Notes: generated by a model from the sequence alone, not told the origin. DNA of 64,000 nt from CAXXOK01 sp963675365 (GCA_963675365.2 CAXXVA010000002.1:248001-312000); one strand, 5' to 3'. Positions 1 through 7,956 are shown, numbered from the stretch's first letter. Numbers and translations are program-made.

Positions 1-188
1 GCAAGGCCTGTTTTTCTGGAAAGCTCCGCGATCGGGATACCGTCCTTGAGCCACAGCACATACAGAATGCGCCCCTGCGCGCCGTTGAAGGCGTCCACGC
101 CCGCTTTTGCCAGAAGCTTTTCAAATATCCGCCCGCTGACCTGCTTGATCCGCGAGATCAGGAACCCGCCGTTGGTTTCACGCAGCAA
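1..188 (-). CDS. MarR family transcriptional regulator, N-terminal part (cut by window edge)
   Basis: The reverse strand reads as the start of a MarR protein: an N-terminal helix (LRETNGGFLISRIKQVSGR), then AGVDAFNGAQGRILYVLW and the beginning of the winged-helix DNA-binding segment (DGIPIAELSRKTGL). About 62 residues are inside the window; the rest lies to the left. I chose the TTG at 188-186 because GGGGTGAT (193-200), a close match to the anti-Shine-Dalgarno sequence, lies four bases upstream. A GTG at 197 would be in frame but overlaps that site. MarR proteins are dimeric repressors, often of efflux or stress genes, and usually autoregulate; the promoter just upstream carries a palindrome in its spacer. 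The target genes are unknown and the ligand cannot be guessed. Confidence 0.8.
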   Translation of the reverse strand, partial: MLRETNGGFLISRIKQVSGRIFEKLLAKAGVDAFNGAQGRILYVLWLKDGIPIAELSRKTGL

Positions 189-207
189 TCGTATCACCCC
201 ATATCGG

Positions 208-236
208 AAAGTACCATATAGAACTATATATGTCAA
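208..236 (-). promoter_or_regulatory. sigma-A promoter of the marR gene with palindrome in the spacer
   Basis: On the minus strand TTGACA (236-231) is followed after 17 bp by TACTTT (213-208). The spacer contains ATATAG-AA-CTATAT (216-229), a 6+6 bp inverted repeat, positioned where a dimeric MarR protein would block RNA polymerase. Leader to the TTG start is only about 13 bases. Operator function is inferred. Confidence 0.65.
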
Positions 237-509
237 CATCATCCTTTCATAGCGATTCATTTCCTAACGAGGTAAACGCGGCGCGCGGTTTTATTTGTTG
301 GATACGGCAGGTAAGGAACCAAATGGGATAACCGCTGCATTTCCCGCAGAAAAAGCTTCCCGCACAGGCAGGACAAGCGGGTTTTTTATCGTAACCCTAC
401 ATGCTGCGGGATGTACGAAACGGCTGGATTCTTTGCCGGCAGCCCCGGTATATTTCACATTTGTGCGGACACCGTAAGAAACGCAATCAAATACCAAGGA
501 GATGGTTTT
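237..509. other. intergenic region between marR and aldolase gene; weak terminator-like hairpin
   Basis: No convincing gene is seen. A weak hairpin CCCGC-N13-GCGGG followed by six T (about 369-397) could act as a terminator or attenuator ahead of the aldolase gene. I see no riboswitch consensus that I recognise and no strong plus-strand promoter. Confidence 0.35.
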
Positions 510-1802
510 ATGGAATTTGAACTTCTGCATCCGGCGGATCAGTTGGTGTTGATCATGAACCGTATTTATCAGGGAGGCATGACCACGACCTCCGGGGGCA
601 ACCTGAGCATTCTGGACGAGAATGGAGATATCTGGATTACGCCGTCGGGGATCGATAAAGGCACGCTGTCGCGGCATGATATGTGCCGCGTGAAGCCCGA
701 CGGCACGGTGCTTGGGCCGCATAAGCCCTCGGTGGAGCTTCCGTTTCACGCGACGGTGTATAAGCGGAGGCCGGACCTGCGCGCCGTACTGCACGCGCAC
801 CCGCCCGCCCTGGTGGCGTTTTCCCTGGCCAGGGTGCTGCCGGACACGCGCCTGGTGGCAAACGCCTGGCGCACGCTGGGGAAGATTACCATGGCGGCCT
901 ATGCCGTGCCGGGCTCCCAGCAATTGGGCGACAACATCGCGTCGGAGTTTTCGGACGGATATGATATCGTCGTGATGGAAAACCACGGCGTGGTCATCGG
1001 CGCGGACAGCCTGTTCCACGCGTTTATGAAGTTTGAAACGCTGGAAACCACGGCAAACCTGGAAATCTACGCGCACACGCTGGGCGCGCCCAAAGCGCTC
1101 AAGGAAACACAGGTCGGCCTGACCGAGACGCGCGACCATCTGACGATGGATGAGTTCGTGCCGCATCAGCACGGCCCCGAGGAATGCGCGGCGCGGCGCG
1201 ATATGATCACCCTTATCCGCCGTTCCTACCGGCAGCACCTGTTCGTCAGCACGCAGGGCACGTACTCGGTGCGCCTGTCCGACGGCAGCTTTATCATTAC
1301 GCCGTACGGTCTGGACCGCGCTTACATGGAGGAAGGCGATCTGGTGCTGATTAAAAACGGGATGAAAGAACAGGGGAAAATTCCCTCGCGTTCCGTGAAG
1401 CTGCACCAGAAGATTTACGAACAGCATCCCGAAATCAGCTCCGTGCTGGGCGCCAATCCGCCCCATGCCATGGCGTTTGCCGTTACCGATGCGGCGTTTG
1501 ATCCCCGCACCATCCCCGAAAGCTACATCATGCTGCGCCAGATCGAAAAGGTGCCCTTCAGCGCGATGTACCAAAAGCAGGATGAGCTTGCCGCCATGTT
1601 TTCACCCAAAACGCCCGTGCTGATCTGTGAAAATAACCAGATTCTGGTCACGGGCGACAATCTGCTCAACGCCTTTGACCGCCTGGAGGTCACCGAGGCG
1701 ACGGCGCATTCCATTCTGGCGGCCAAAAGCATCGCCCCGGTGGTGCATATCACGCCCGAAGAGGTGCACGATATCGATACGGCGTTTCATCTGGAAACCT
1801 GA
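510..1802 (+). CDS. Class II aldolase/adducin-type protein with two tandem domains
   Basis: A 430-residue protein made of two class II aldolase folds. The first (about residues 5-210) carries the family's phosphate-binding SGGNLS (28-33), the acid residue E76 in PSVELPFH, and the zinc ligands H95 and H97 in HAHPP and H159 in ENHGV, as in L-fuculose-phosphate aldolase or ribulose-5-phosphate 4-epimerase. The second (about 225-430) is recognisable (QGTYSVRL, ITPYG, PSRSVKLHQ) but has GANPP where HAHPP is expected and CENNQ where ENHG is expected, so its metal site is lost. The start at 510 follows AAGGAG by eight bases. Usual single-domain members are about 215 residues. Substrate is unknown; no sugar kinase or isomerase is next to it. 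Confidence 0.85.
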   Translation: MEFELLHPADQLVLIMNRIYQGGMTTTSGGNLSILDENGDIWITPSGIDKGTLSRHDMCRVKPDGTVLGPHKPSVELPFHATVYKRRPDLRAVLHAHPPALVAFSLARVLPDTRLVANAWRTLGKITMAAYAVPGSQQLGDNIASEFSDGYDIVVMENHGVVIGADSLFHAFMKFETLETTANLEIYAHTLGAPKALKETQVGLTETRDHLTMDEFVPHQHGPEECAARRDMITLIRRSYRQHLFVSTQGTYSVRLSDGSFIITPYGLDRAYMEEGDLVLIKNGMKEQGKIPSRSVKLHQKIYEQHPEISSVLGANPPHAMAFAVTDAAFDPRTIPESYIMLRQIEKVPFSAMYQKQDELAAMFSPKTPVLICENNQILVTGDNLLNAFDRLEVTEATAHSILAAKSIAPVVHITPEEVHDIDTAFHLET

Positions 1803-1836
1803 TCGCCGGCGGACGTCCATCGCCGGTTAAGCGGTT

Positions 1837-1950
1837 ATGCCGGTGCTCGCCAGTGCGGAGGACGCCGGGCGGATCCTTGGTCTGGCGAAGGTGGATTCCG
1901 CCCTGTCCGTCAGCCAGCCGATGTGGTTTCCGGCGCGGCAGGAAGAGTAA
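1837..1950 (+). pseudogene. Short ORF or gene remnant, 37 residues
   Basis: An ATG-to-TAA frame encodes 37 residues ending SVSQPMWFPARQEE. It has coding-like codon use but no ribosome binding site, and a stop codon sits nine bases before the ATG. It may be the C-terminal relic of a lost gene beside the aldolase. I do not recognise the family. Confidence 0.2.
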
Positions 1951-1986
1951 GCGCGATACGGGGCTGTGAAAGCCCGCGGGATATGG

Positions 1987-2016
1987 TACAATGGCGGCAG
2001 TGATGCCGCCATTGTA
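1987..2016. promoter_or_regulatory. 13-bp perfect hairpin ahead of the methyltransferase gene
   Basis: TACAATGGCGGCA (1987-1999), loop GTGA, and its exact complement (2004-2016). There is no T-run after it, so it is not a normal terminator for the + strand. Its left arm begins with TACAAT, which could be a -10 element (poor -35, CTGTGA at 1964), so it may be an operator or a 5' mRNA hairpin for the gene starting at 2043. Confidence 0.45.
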
Positions 2017-2042
2017 TCGTACCGGCGGCGAAAGGAGCCCGT

Positions 2043-2828
2043 ATGGACTATCATCAAACGAACAAACAGGCGTGGGAAGAGGCGTTTGATCACCGGCACG
2101 AGGGCTGGTGCGACGATTTGCCCGCGCGCCTGAAAACGGACGAGCTGCCCTACATGAACCCCATGCTCAGGGACGCGCTGAAGGGGCTGGATCTCGAGGG
2201 CAAAACCATCGCGCAGTTCTGCTGCAACAACGGACGGGAGCTTTTATCCGCCATGCAGCTCAAGGCTAAGGCTGGGTACGGCTTTGATATCGCCGAAAAT
2301 ATGATCGCGTTTGCAAACGGCGTGGCGGAAACCGCCGGGCTGCCCTGTACGTTCACCGCCTGCGATATCATGGCAATCGGCAAAGAATACAACGAACGGT
2401 TTGATCTGGTCATGTTCACCATCGGCGCGATTACCTGGTTTGAGGACCTCGCGGCGCTGTTTCGGGTCGCGGCCCGCTGCCTGAAACCCGGCGGCGTACT
2501 GCTGATTAACGACTATCACCCGTTCGTGGGCATGCTGCCCATCCCCGGCGAGGAACAGTACGATGAGAACGATCTGCAACACATCGCCTACTCCTACTTC
2601 CGCAAGGAGCCGTGGTTTGAACAAAACGGCGCCGGGTATATGGCCGCGCATGAAAACTCGCACACCTTCACCAGCTTTTCGCATACCATGGCGGACATTA
2701 TCAACGCGGCGGTCGCGGCCGGGCTGCGCATAGCCGAACTGCGGGAATACGACGCGGACGTGGGTATCGCCGACGCCTACAACGGCAAGGGCCTTCCGCT
2801 CTCGTTTACCCTGCTCGCCGGGAAATGA
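2043..2828 (+). CDS. Class I SAM-dependent methyltransferase
   Basis: 261 residues. The Rossmann-fold SAM site is seen as IAQFCCNNGRELLSAM (motif I, with CCNNG in place of the usual GxGxG) followed by the acidic GYGFDIAENMI and, later, FDLVMFTIGAITWFEDL and CLKPGGVLLINDYHPF, which are motifs II-III of the Methyltransf_11/25 families. A 60-residue N-terminal part and a C-terminal extension probably shape the substrate pocket. The start follows AAAGGAG by seven bases. It stands alone between the aldolase and the oxidoreductase, each with its own signals. Substrate unknown; small-molecule methylation is the likely role. Confidence 0.85.
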   Translation: MDYHQTNKQAWEEAFDHRHEGWCDDLPARLKTDELPYMNPMLRDALKGLDLEGKTIAQFCCNNGRELLSAMQLKAKAGYGFDIAENMIAFANGVAETAGLPCTFTACDIMAIGKEYNERFDLVMFTIGAITWFEDLAALFRVAARCLKPGGVLLINDYHPFVGMLPIPGEEQYDENDLQHIAYSYFRKEPWFEQNGAGYMAAHENSHTFTSFSHTMADIINAAVAAGLRIAELREYDADVGIADAYNGKGLPLSFTLLAGK

Positions 2829-2846
2829 ACCGCCCGCAGCCCTTGA

Positions 2847-2876
2847 TTGACAACAAATTTCCATCCAAGGTATAAT
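2847..2876 (+). promoter_or_regulatory. sigma-A promoter for the FAD oxidoreductase gene
   Basis: TTGACA (2847-2852), 18-bp spacer, TATAAT (2871-2876): both hexamers are perfect consensus. It lies 43 bases upstream of the ATG at 2919. Confidence 0.85.
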
Positions 2877-2918
2877 AAACGATAGTCATAAATGTAAACG
2901 CGGATTGGGGATGCAAAC

Positions 2919-4511
2919 ATGAAGCATGACGCGATCATCGTCGGCGGAGGCATCGCCGGGCTGACGGCCGCCGCGTTTCTGTGCAAGCAGGGCCGAAGCG
3001 TTTTGCTGTGCGAAAAAGAAAAAAAGCTCGGCGGACTTGTGGGTTCGTTCACGGATCACGGCTTCACGTTCGATTCCGGGATTCGCGCCATGGAAAACTC
3101 CGGCGTGCTGCTGCCGATGCTTAAAAGCCTGGGCATCGATGTGGAATTCCTGAAAAACGAGGTCTCCATCGGCGTCGGCGACGCCATCGTGCGCCTGTCC
3201 GGGCAGGAAAGCCTCAAGGCGTACGGCGACATGCTCAAGCAGGCCTTTCCCGAGGACAAAGAGGATATCGACAAGCTGATCGTGGCCGTCCGGCAAACCA
3301 TGGAGTACATGGACGTGCTCTACGGCATCGACAACCCCCTGTTTATGAACCTGAAGGACCGCAATTACCTGCTGCACACGCTGATGCCGTGGGCGGCGAA
3401 ATACATGCTGACGGTCGGGAAAATCAAAAAGCTGAACGTCCCCGTGGAAACGTATCTGCGCGGTATGATCAAAAACCCGTCGCTTCGGGACTGCATCGCC
3501 CAGCATTTCTTCAAGGCGACTCCCACATTCTTCGCGCTGTCGTACATGAGCCTCTATCTGGATTACCGCTACCCCAAGGGCGGAACCGGAACGCTTGTCA
3601 AGCAGCTGGAAGACTATATCCGCGCGCACGGCGGCGAAATCCAGACCGGTACGCATATCGTATCGGTCAATCCCGCCGTGCAGACCCTTACCGACGCTTC
3701 CGGCGCGAAATACCCCTACGAGGCCCTGGTCTGGGCGGCGGATATGAACGCGCTGTACGCGGCTGTGAACTCGCCGGAGACGGTGGAGGAACCCTGGCGC
3801 GTGGAGCTTGCGGCGCGGGAAAAACTTGTCGCCGGCCTGCACGGCGGCGACTCTGTGCTCACCCTCTATCTGGAGGCGGATTTGCTACCCGCATATTTTG
3901 AAACCATCCACAGCCCGCATTGTTTCTGCACGCCCGATAAAACGGGCCTTGGTTCGCTGCCGGAGGATACGATCCGGCTGCGCGGCGGCGGGCTGACCGA
4001 CGACCGCGAAGCGCTCATGCAATGGATGCGGGAATTCCTGCGCCTGACCACCTATGAGATTTCCATCCCCGCGCTGCGCGACCCGGCGCTCGCCCCCAAG
4101 GGGAAGACGGGACTGATCATCAGTACGCTTTCGGATTACGCGCTGTGGAAGCACATCGAGGAGATGGGCTGGTATCAGGACTTCAAGGACCTTTGCCGGC
4201 AGACGATCGCCGAAACGCTGAGCGCCGCCATCTACCCGAAACTTGCGGAAACAAACGCGAGCGGGTTCGTATCCACGCCGCTGACGCTTTTGCGCCGCAC
4301 AGGCAATACCGAAGGCGCGATCACCGGCTGGGCGTTTACAAACCCGCGCATTCCGGCGGTTCACAAGATGACGCAGATTGCAAAGGCCGTCCTGACGCCC
4401 TTGCCAAACGTATGGCAGGCCGGCCAGTGGACGTACAGTCCGTCGGGCTTTCCCATTTCCATCCTCACGGGCAAAATGGCGGCGGACGCCGTGCTAAAGC
4501 GCCTGCGTTAA
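2919..4511 (+). CDS. Phytoene desaturase-like FAD-dependent oxidoreductase
   Basis: 530 residues. The N-terminus is a dinucleotide-binding fold, AIIVGGGIAGLTAAAFLCKQG followed by the acidic end of strand two (LLCEKEKKLGG), typical of the CrtI/carotenoid-isomerase-like amine oxidase family. The C-terminal FAD-interacting motif is seen as NVWQAGQWTYSPSGFPISILTGKMAADAVL (about 498-527). Such proteins in Clostridia act on unknown lipids or retinoid-like compounds; no carotenoid genes accompany it here. It has a consensus promoter of its own. Its 3' end overlaps the convergent SDR gene by 18 bases. Length fits the family (480-550). The precise reaction cannot be told. Confidence 0.8.
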   Translation: MKHDAIIVGGGIAGLTAAAFLCKQGRSVLLCEKEKKLGGLVGSFTDHGFTFDSGIRAMENSGVLLPMLKSLGIDVEFLKNEVSIGVGDAIVRLSGQESLKAYGDMLKQAFPEDKEDIDKLIVAVRQTMEYMDVLYGIDNPLFMNLKDRNYLLHTLMPWAAKYMLTVGKIKKLNVPVETYLRGMIKNPSLRDCIAQHFFKATPTFFALSYMSLYLDYRYPKGGTGTLVKQLEDYIRAHGGEIQTGTHIVSVNPAVQTLTDASGAKYPYEALVWAADMNALYAAVNSPETVEEPWRVELAAREKLVAGLHGGDSVLTLYLEADLLPAYFETIHSPHCFCTPDKTGLGSLPEDTIRLRGGGLTDDREALMQWMREFLRLTTYEISIPALRDPALAPKGKTGLIISTLSDYALWKHIEEMGWYQDFKDLCRQTIAETLSAAIYPKLAETNASGFVSTPLTLLRRTGNTEGAITGWAFTNPRIPAVHKMTQIAKAVLTPLPNVWQAGQWTYSPSGFPISILTGKMAADAVLKRLR

Positions 4512-5417
4512 GCCCGTCAGCTCCAGGCTCTTTTTCCAAATCTCCCCGCGCAGGCTTTCGTCCAGCGCGGTGGCCATCGGCGTTGATTCGGCCGTCAGGA
4601 AGAAATACCTGCCGGTCGTTTTGTTAAGCTCCGGCGCGGCCGCAAGGTAGTACAGCGCTTCGCCAGAGATAACCGGGGACTTGAAAAGGAAACGCCGGTT
4701 CAGCGCCATCATGCCGCGGTACAGCGGACCGTTGTTGCCGCCGATGTTGGTGCCCACTGTGCCCGGGTGCATGCAGTTGACGGTCACGCCCGTTCCTTCC
4801 AGCAGTTCCGCAAGCGTGCGCATGGTCAACAGCTGCGCGAGTTTCGAGGCCCCGTAGGCCCGCAGCCCGAGATAGAAGCGGATCTGCCAGTCCAGATCGT
4901 TCAGGTTCAGGCCGCCGAAGCGGTGCCCCTCGGAGTTCACGTGGAGGATGCGCCCCTGCGGGCTTTTGGAGAGGTTGTTTAAAAGCATCATGGTTAAAAG
5001 AAAGCTTGCCAGGTGGTTGACCTGAAAGGTCATCTCGTTGCCGTCCGGGGTCGTCTTCCTGCGCGTGGAGTAAAGCCCCGCGGAGTTGATCAGCACGTCG
5101 ATCGCCGGATACGCTTCGCCGATCTCCCTGCCCGCCCTGCGCACCTCTTCCAGGTGCATAAAGTCCGCGATCACGATTTCGACTTGCGCGGAATAGGCGT
5201 CCGCCAGCTCCTGTTTGACCGCCTCGGCCTTTTCCCTGCTGCGGGCGACCAGCACTAGCTTCGCACCGCCCTGCGCCAGCCTGCGCGCGGCCGCAAGCCC
5301 CACGCCGGAGGTTCCTCCGGTAATCACGCAGAGCTTGCCGTCCATCCGCGCATCCGTGGTGCGCTGTTTCACCCCGCGCTGCGAAAGAAACGCCAGATCG
5401 TTTTTGGTATATTTCAT
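4494..5417 (-). CDS. Short-chain dehydrogenase/reductase (SDR), first paralog
   Basis: 307 residues. Classical SDR features: cofactor site CVITGGTSGVGLAAAR (TGxxxGxG), the acid ADF motif, VLINSAG (NNAG-like), catalytic Ser in LHVNSEGH and the YGASK catalytic Tyr/Lys. The Arg after the second strand (VARSREKAE) suggests NADP(H). It resembles the retinol dehydrogenase/WW-oxidoreductase branch. I chose the ATG at 5417 because GAGGTG lies five bases before it; an ATG 12 bases upstream lacks a good site. It follows the SnoaL-like gene by eight bases on the same strand, so the two form an operon. A second, similar SDR gene lies at 6106-7065. Confidence 0.85.
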   Translation of the reverse strand: MKYTKNDLAFLSQRGVKQRTTDARMDGKLCVITGGTSGVGLAAARRLAQGGAKLVLVARSREKAEAVKQELADAYSAQVEIVIADFMHLEEVRRAGREIGEAYPAIDVLINSAGLYSTRRKTTPDGNEMTFQVNHLASFLLTMMLLNNLSKSPQGRILHVNSEGHRFGGLNLNDLDWQIRFYLGLRAYGASKLAQLLTMRTLAELLEGTGVTVNCMHPGTVGTNIGGNNGPLYRGMMALNRRFLFKSPVISGEALYYLAAAPELNKTTGRYFFLTAESTPMATALDESLRGEIWKKSLELTGLTQAL

Positions 5418-5425
5418 GTGGCACC

Positions 5426-5887
5426 TCACCCGAATTTCTTCCGCATGAAGCGGCGGTAGGGTTTTTTAAACCACGGAATGCCGTTGAAGATATCGCCCCA
5501 CAGGTCGTAATAATCCCGCTGGGCGATGATTCTGCCGTCCCCGTGCAGCGTCAGCTTCGTGCAGCCGTATATAGGCGTTTCCGGAAAACGCTTGAACATC
5601 ATCGTCATCGTCCAGTCGAATATAATTTCGTTGCCCGCGACGGCAAGCGTCCCCAGATCCATGCGCAGTTCCTTGCAGCGGTCGGTCAGGCGCTGGCACA
5701 GGCCGATGAACGCTTCCTTGCCCTCGATACGCTGGATGCTGTCCTGAAAGACGATCCCGTCGTGATAGTAGGGGAATAGGTGCGACCAGTCAGGCTTGCC
5801 CTTGGTATTGTAGGTTTGCGACCACAGCGTGCGCACGGTTTCTTCAGTCAGCGGCAGCCGTTCGGGATTCGGTTCGTTCGTCTGCAT
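5426..5887 (-). CDS. SnoaL-like (NTF2 fold) protein
   Basis: 153 residues with the cone-shaped NTF2/SnoaL layout: N-terminal helix (LTEETVRTLWSQTYN), then LFPYYHDGIVFQDSIQRIEGKEAFI, where Tyr, His and Asp are in the positions usually lining the pocket, followed by beta strands (NEIIFDWTMTMMFKRFP, YGCTKLTLHGDGRIIAQRDYYDLWGD). The pattern fits steroid isomerase-like or SnoaL_2 families. ATG at 5887 is preceded by GGAGG. The frame stays open upstream but without a supported start. It is the first gene of an operon with the SDR at 4494-5417, which suggests the pair acts on the same cyclic or polyketide-like substrate; that is inference. Confidence 0.75.
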   Translation of the reverse strand: MQTNEPNPERLPLTEETVRTLWSQTYNTKGKPDWSHLFPYYHDGIVFQDSIQRIEGKEAFIGLCQRLTDRCKELRMDLGTLAVAGNEIIFDWTMTMMFKRFPETPIYGCTKLTLHGDGRIIAQRDYYDLWGDIFNGIPWFKKPYRRFMRKKFG

Positions 5888-5941
5888 GTCGTCCTCCGTA
5901 TCCTGTGATGACGCCCAAAAGTATTCGGTTTGCTTGCCTTG

Positions 5942-5947
5942 ATTATA
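5942..5947 (-). promoter_or_regulatory. -10 element for the SnoaL-SDR operon
   Basis: Minus strand TATAAT at 5947-5942, 55 bases before the ATG at 5887. The -35 is not evident, so this may be an activator-dependent promoter. A second TATAAT occurs on the + strand at 6010-6015 but faces no + strand gene nearby. Confidence 0.45.
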
Positions 5948-6105
5948 CCATATTTCCGCCCGGCGGACATGTGCGCGGCCTGGCCCTGTGAAAAGGCGAA
6001 CATATGTGCTATAATCAGATATCAACAATGGCGGGGGACGCGTACGGAGGTGCAGGCAGGCTTTCGCCGCCCTCTGCCCGGACGCGAGGTGCTTCCGTAT
6101 CTGTT

Positions 6106-7065
6106 TTAGGGGAGTATGGAAAATGCGCCCGCAAGCTGCTGCGATGGCTCGGCCGGCGCGCCCGGCGACGACGGAGACAGCCCCGTAAGCTCCAAACTGA
6201 TCGCCCATACCTGCGCGCACAGGGCTTCCTGGCGGGTGATTGGCGCCGGCTGCGCCATGGCCGCCAGGGTGAAGTATTGGCCGCTGACGTCTGCAAGCTC
6301 CGGCGCGGCGGTCAGGTAGTATATCGCCTCGCCCGAAACGGCGGGGTTTTTCAGCAGCAAACGCTTGAAGTGGCGCATCAGCCACCGCAGCAGATGCCCG
6401 CTGTTCTGTACGATGTTGGTGCCGACCATTCCCGGGTGCATGGCGTTGATGGTCACGCGGGTGCCCGCGAGCTTCTGAGAAAGCGTATGCACGGTCATCA
6501 GCTGCGCGAGCTTGGAGGCCCCGTAGGCGCGCGGCCAGATGAAGGCGCGGGACTGCCAGTTCAAATCGTCAAGCTGCAGCCCGCCGAAGCGGTGGCCCAT
6601 GGAATTCACCTGAAGTATCCGCCCCTGCGGGCTTTTCATGATCGGACCGAGCAAACGCACCGTCAGCAGGAAACTGGCGAGGTGGTTGACCTGAAAGGTC
6701 ATCTCGTTGCCGTCCTGGGTTATGCGTTTGTGCGTAGTGAACAGCCCAGCGCAGTTGATGAGCACGTCGATCACCGGATAGCGGGCGCAGATCGTATCGG
6801 CCGCGGCGCGCACGTCCGACAGGCGGTTGAAATCCGCGATCACGAGTTCAGCCTTCGTGCCGAATTCAGCGGCAAGCTCTGCCCGCACGGCCTCGGCCTT
6901 GCCGCGGCTGCGGGCGACCAGCACCAACTCCGCGCCGCCTTTGGCCAGCCGCCTTGCGGTTGCTAGACCGATGCCGGAGGTCGCGCCTGTGAGTACACAG
7001 AGCTTGCCGTCCATTCGTGCGCCGGTTTTCCGCCGGGTGTTTCGAAAGCGTATTGTCTGCCGCAT
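6106..7065 (-). CDS. Short-chain dehydrogenase/reductase (SDR), second paralog
   Basis: 319 residues, closely similar to the SDR at 4494-5417 (shared MDGKLCV.TG, LVLVARSR.KAEAV, VLIN.AGL, DGNEMTFQVNHLASFLLT, SPQGRIL.VNS.GHRFGGL, RAYGASKLAQL). The glycine-rich site reads LTGATSGIGLATARR; the catalytic Ser (VNSMGH) and YGASK are kept. The start at 7065 is preceded by GCGAGGGG. It probably arose by duplication, with the SnoaL gene now between the copies. The 218-base gap to the SnoaL start and a separate -10 argue for its own transcript. Substrate unknown. Confidence 0.85.
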   Translation of the reverse strand: MRQTIRFRNTRRKTGARMDGKLCVLTGATSGIGLATARRLAKGGAELVLVARSRGKAEAVRAELAAEFGTKAELVIADFNRLSDVRAAADTICARYPVIDVLINCAGLFTTHKRITQDGNEMTFQVNHLASFLLTVRLLGPIMKSPQGRILQVNSMGHRFGGLQLDDLNWQSRAFIWPRAYGASKLAQLMTVHTLSQKLAGTRVTINAMHPGMVGTNIVQNSGHLLRWLMRHFKRLLLKNPAVSGEAIYYLTAAPELADVSGQYFTLAAMAQPAPITRQEALCAQVWAISLELTGLSPSSPGAPAEPSQQLAGAFSILP

Positions 7066-7295
7066 CGTACCCCTCGCCTGTCTGCCTTGATACCCGTTAT
7101 TGTAACATAGTTTACGCTCCGTAGGCCATACCGCGCGTTGTGTGGTTTGCCAAAGCGGGGGCGGGTATCTTCGATTGTTAACAAACGAGACATCAAACGG
7201 ATACATAATCGTGGTACACTTAAAGTAAGGAATGCCGCAGATTCAAGCATATCGTCGCAGTGATTCCGCAAAAATACGATAAGGGAGACCATACA

Positions 7296-7625
7296 ATGTT
7301 TGGCAATAAAATGAACGCGGTCGAAAAAGCAATTAAGAAAAATCACGTCCCGGCGCTGATCGAGTTGAGCGAAAGCAAGGAAGAAGACGTCAGCCTCAAG
7401 GCGATCGCCGGGCTTGGAAGCGTCGGCGGCGACGATGCGTCCCACTACCTGATCACCCGCCTGCAGGACCCGGACGTCAAGGTCAGGGTTGCCGTCGCGC
7501 AGGCGCTTGGATTGATCGCCAACAAGCACACCAAGGCGTTTCTGGCCTCGCAGCTGAAAAAGGAAGAGGACGAAACGGTCAAGGAAGCCATCCTGGACGC
7601 GATGGTCAAAATCAAGGAATATTAA
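7296..7625 (+). CDS. Small HEAT-repeat protein
   Basis: 109 residues forming about three HEAT or PBS-lyase-type alpha-helical repeats, for example SLKAIAGLGSVGGDDASHYLITRLQDPDVKVRVAVAQALG and KAFLASQLKKEEDETVKEAILDAM. No signal peptide or catalytic motif. Such short HEAT proteins are protein-protein adaptors. AAGGGAG precedes the ATG by seven bases. It has its own transcription unit, ending near the hairpin element at 7689-7738. Function unknown. Confidence 0.75.
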   Translation: MFGNKMNAVEKAIKKNHVPALIELSESKEEDVSLKAIAGLGSVGGDDASHYLITRLQDPDVKVRVAVAQALGLIANKHTKAFLASQLKKEEDETVKEAILDAMVKIKEY

Positions 7626-7688
7626 TTTAAAAAGGCAAACGCTGCGGAAATCCTCTATGCGCTGCCGGTCATCTTTCCGATATCCTAT

Positions 7689-7738
7689 GTCTGCGAAATC
7701 CTCGATGTAGCGCTGCTACCACTTCGGATTTCGCAGAC
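7689..7738. repeat. Dispersed hairpin element, copy 1
   Basis: GTCTGCGAAATCC (7689-7701) pairs perfectly with 7726-7738, and the loop holds GTAGC-GCT-GCTAC (7707-7719). The core AAATCCTC.ATGTAGCGCTGCTAC..C.TCGGATTT recurs at 13428-13463. It is intergenic, downstream of the HEAT gene, and may double as a terminator. Confidence 0.65.
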
Positions 7739-7827
7739 ACACCCTATCGAAAATTTAATCCGGCTTCACACAGGGTCTTTTCGCATCGTTTGTTTTCCTG
7801 CAAATAAGGATATAGCGGTTATGCAGG

Positions 7828-7851
7828 AACCGGCTGCTGTGGCAGCCGGTT
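7828..7851. other. Intergenic hairpin ahead of the two-component system
   Basis: AACCGGCTGC (7828-7837), loop TGTG, GCAGCCGGTT (7842-7851). It is a strong 10-bp stem but is not followed by a T-run. It could be a leader structure for the response regulator transcript or a weak terminator. Confidence 0.4.
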
Positions 7852-7956
7852 TCCGCGATTTATGGAATGTTGCGCGGGGACAGCGTTTCGATGTATGATG
7901 AGTTTATATTCGGACAGCGAGATTATACCCGAACTGCTGTATGGATGGGGGAGACT

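Noticed and set aside
240..509. T-box or other riboswitch ahead of the aldolase gene
   Set aside because: No T-box antiterminator sequence or other known riboswitch core; only a weak hairpin with T-run.
291..1574. 427-codon open frame on the minus strand opposite the aldolase gene
   Set aside because: A high-GC shadow frame of the aldolase gene, with no ribosome binding site and repeated His/Arg/Gln-rich composition typical of antisense frames.
5888..6385. Longer N-terminus for the SnoaL-like protein
   Set aside because: The upstream frame reads through the intergenic region with Pro/Arg/Ala-rich sequence; the ATG at 5887 with GGAGG and the TATAAT at 5947-5942 mark the true start.
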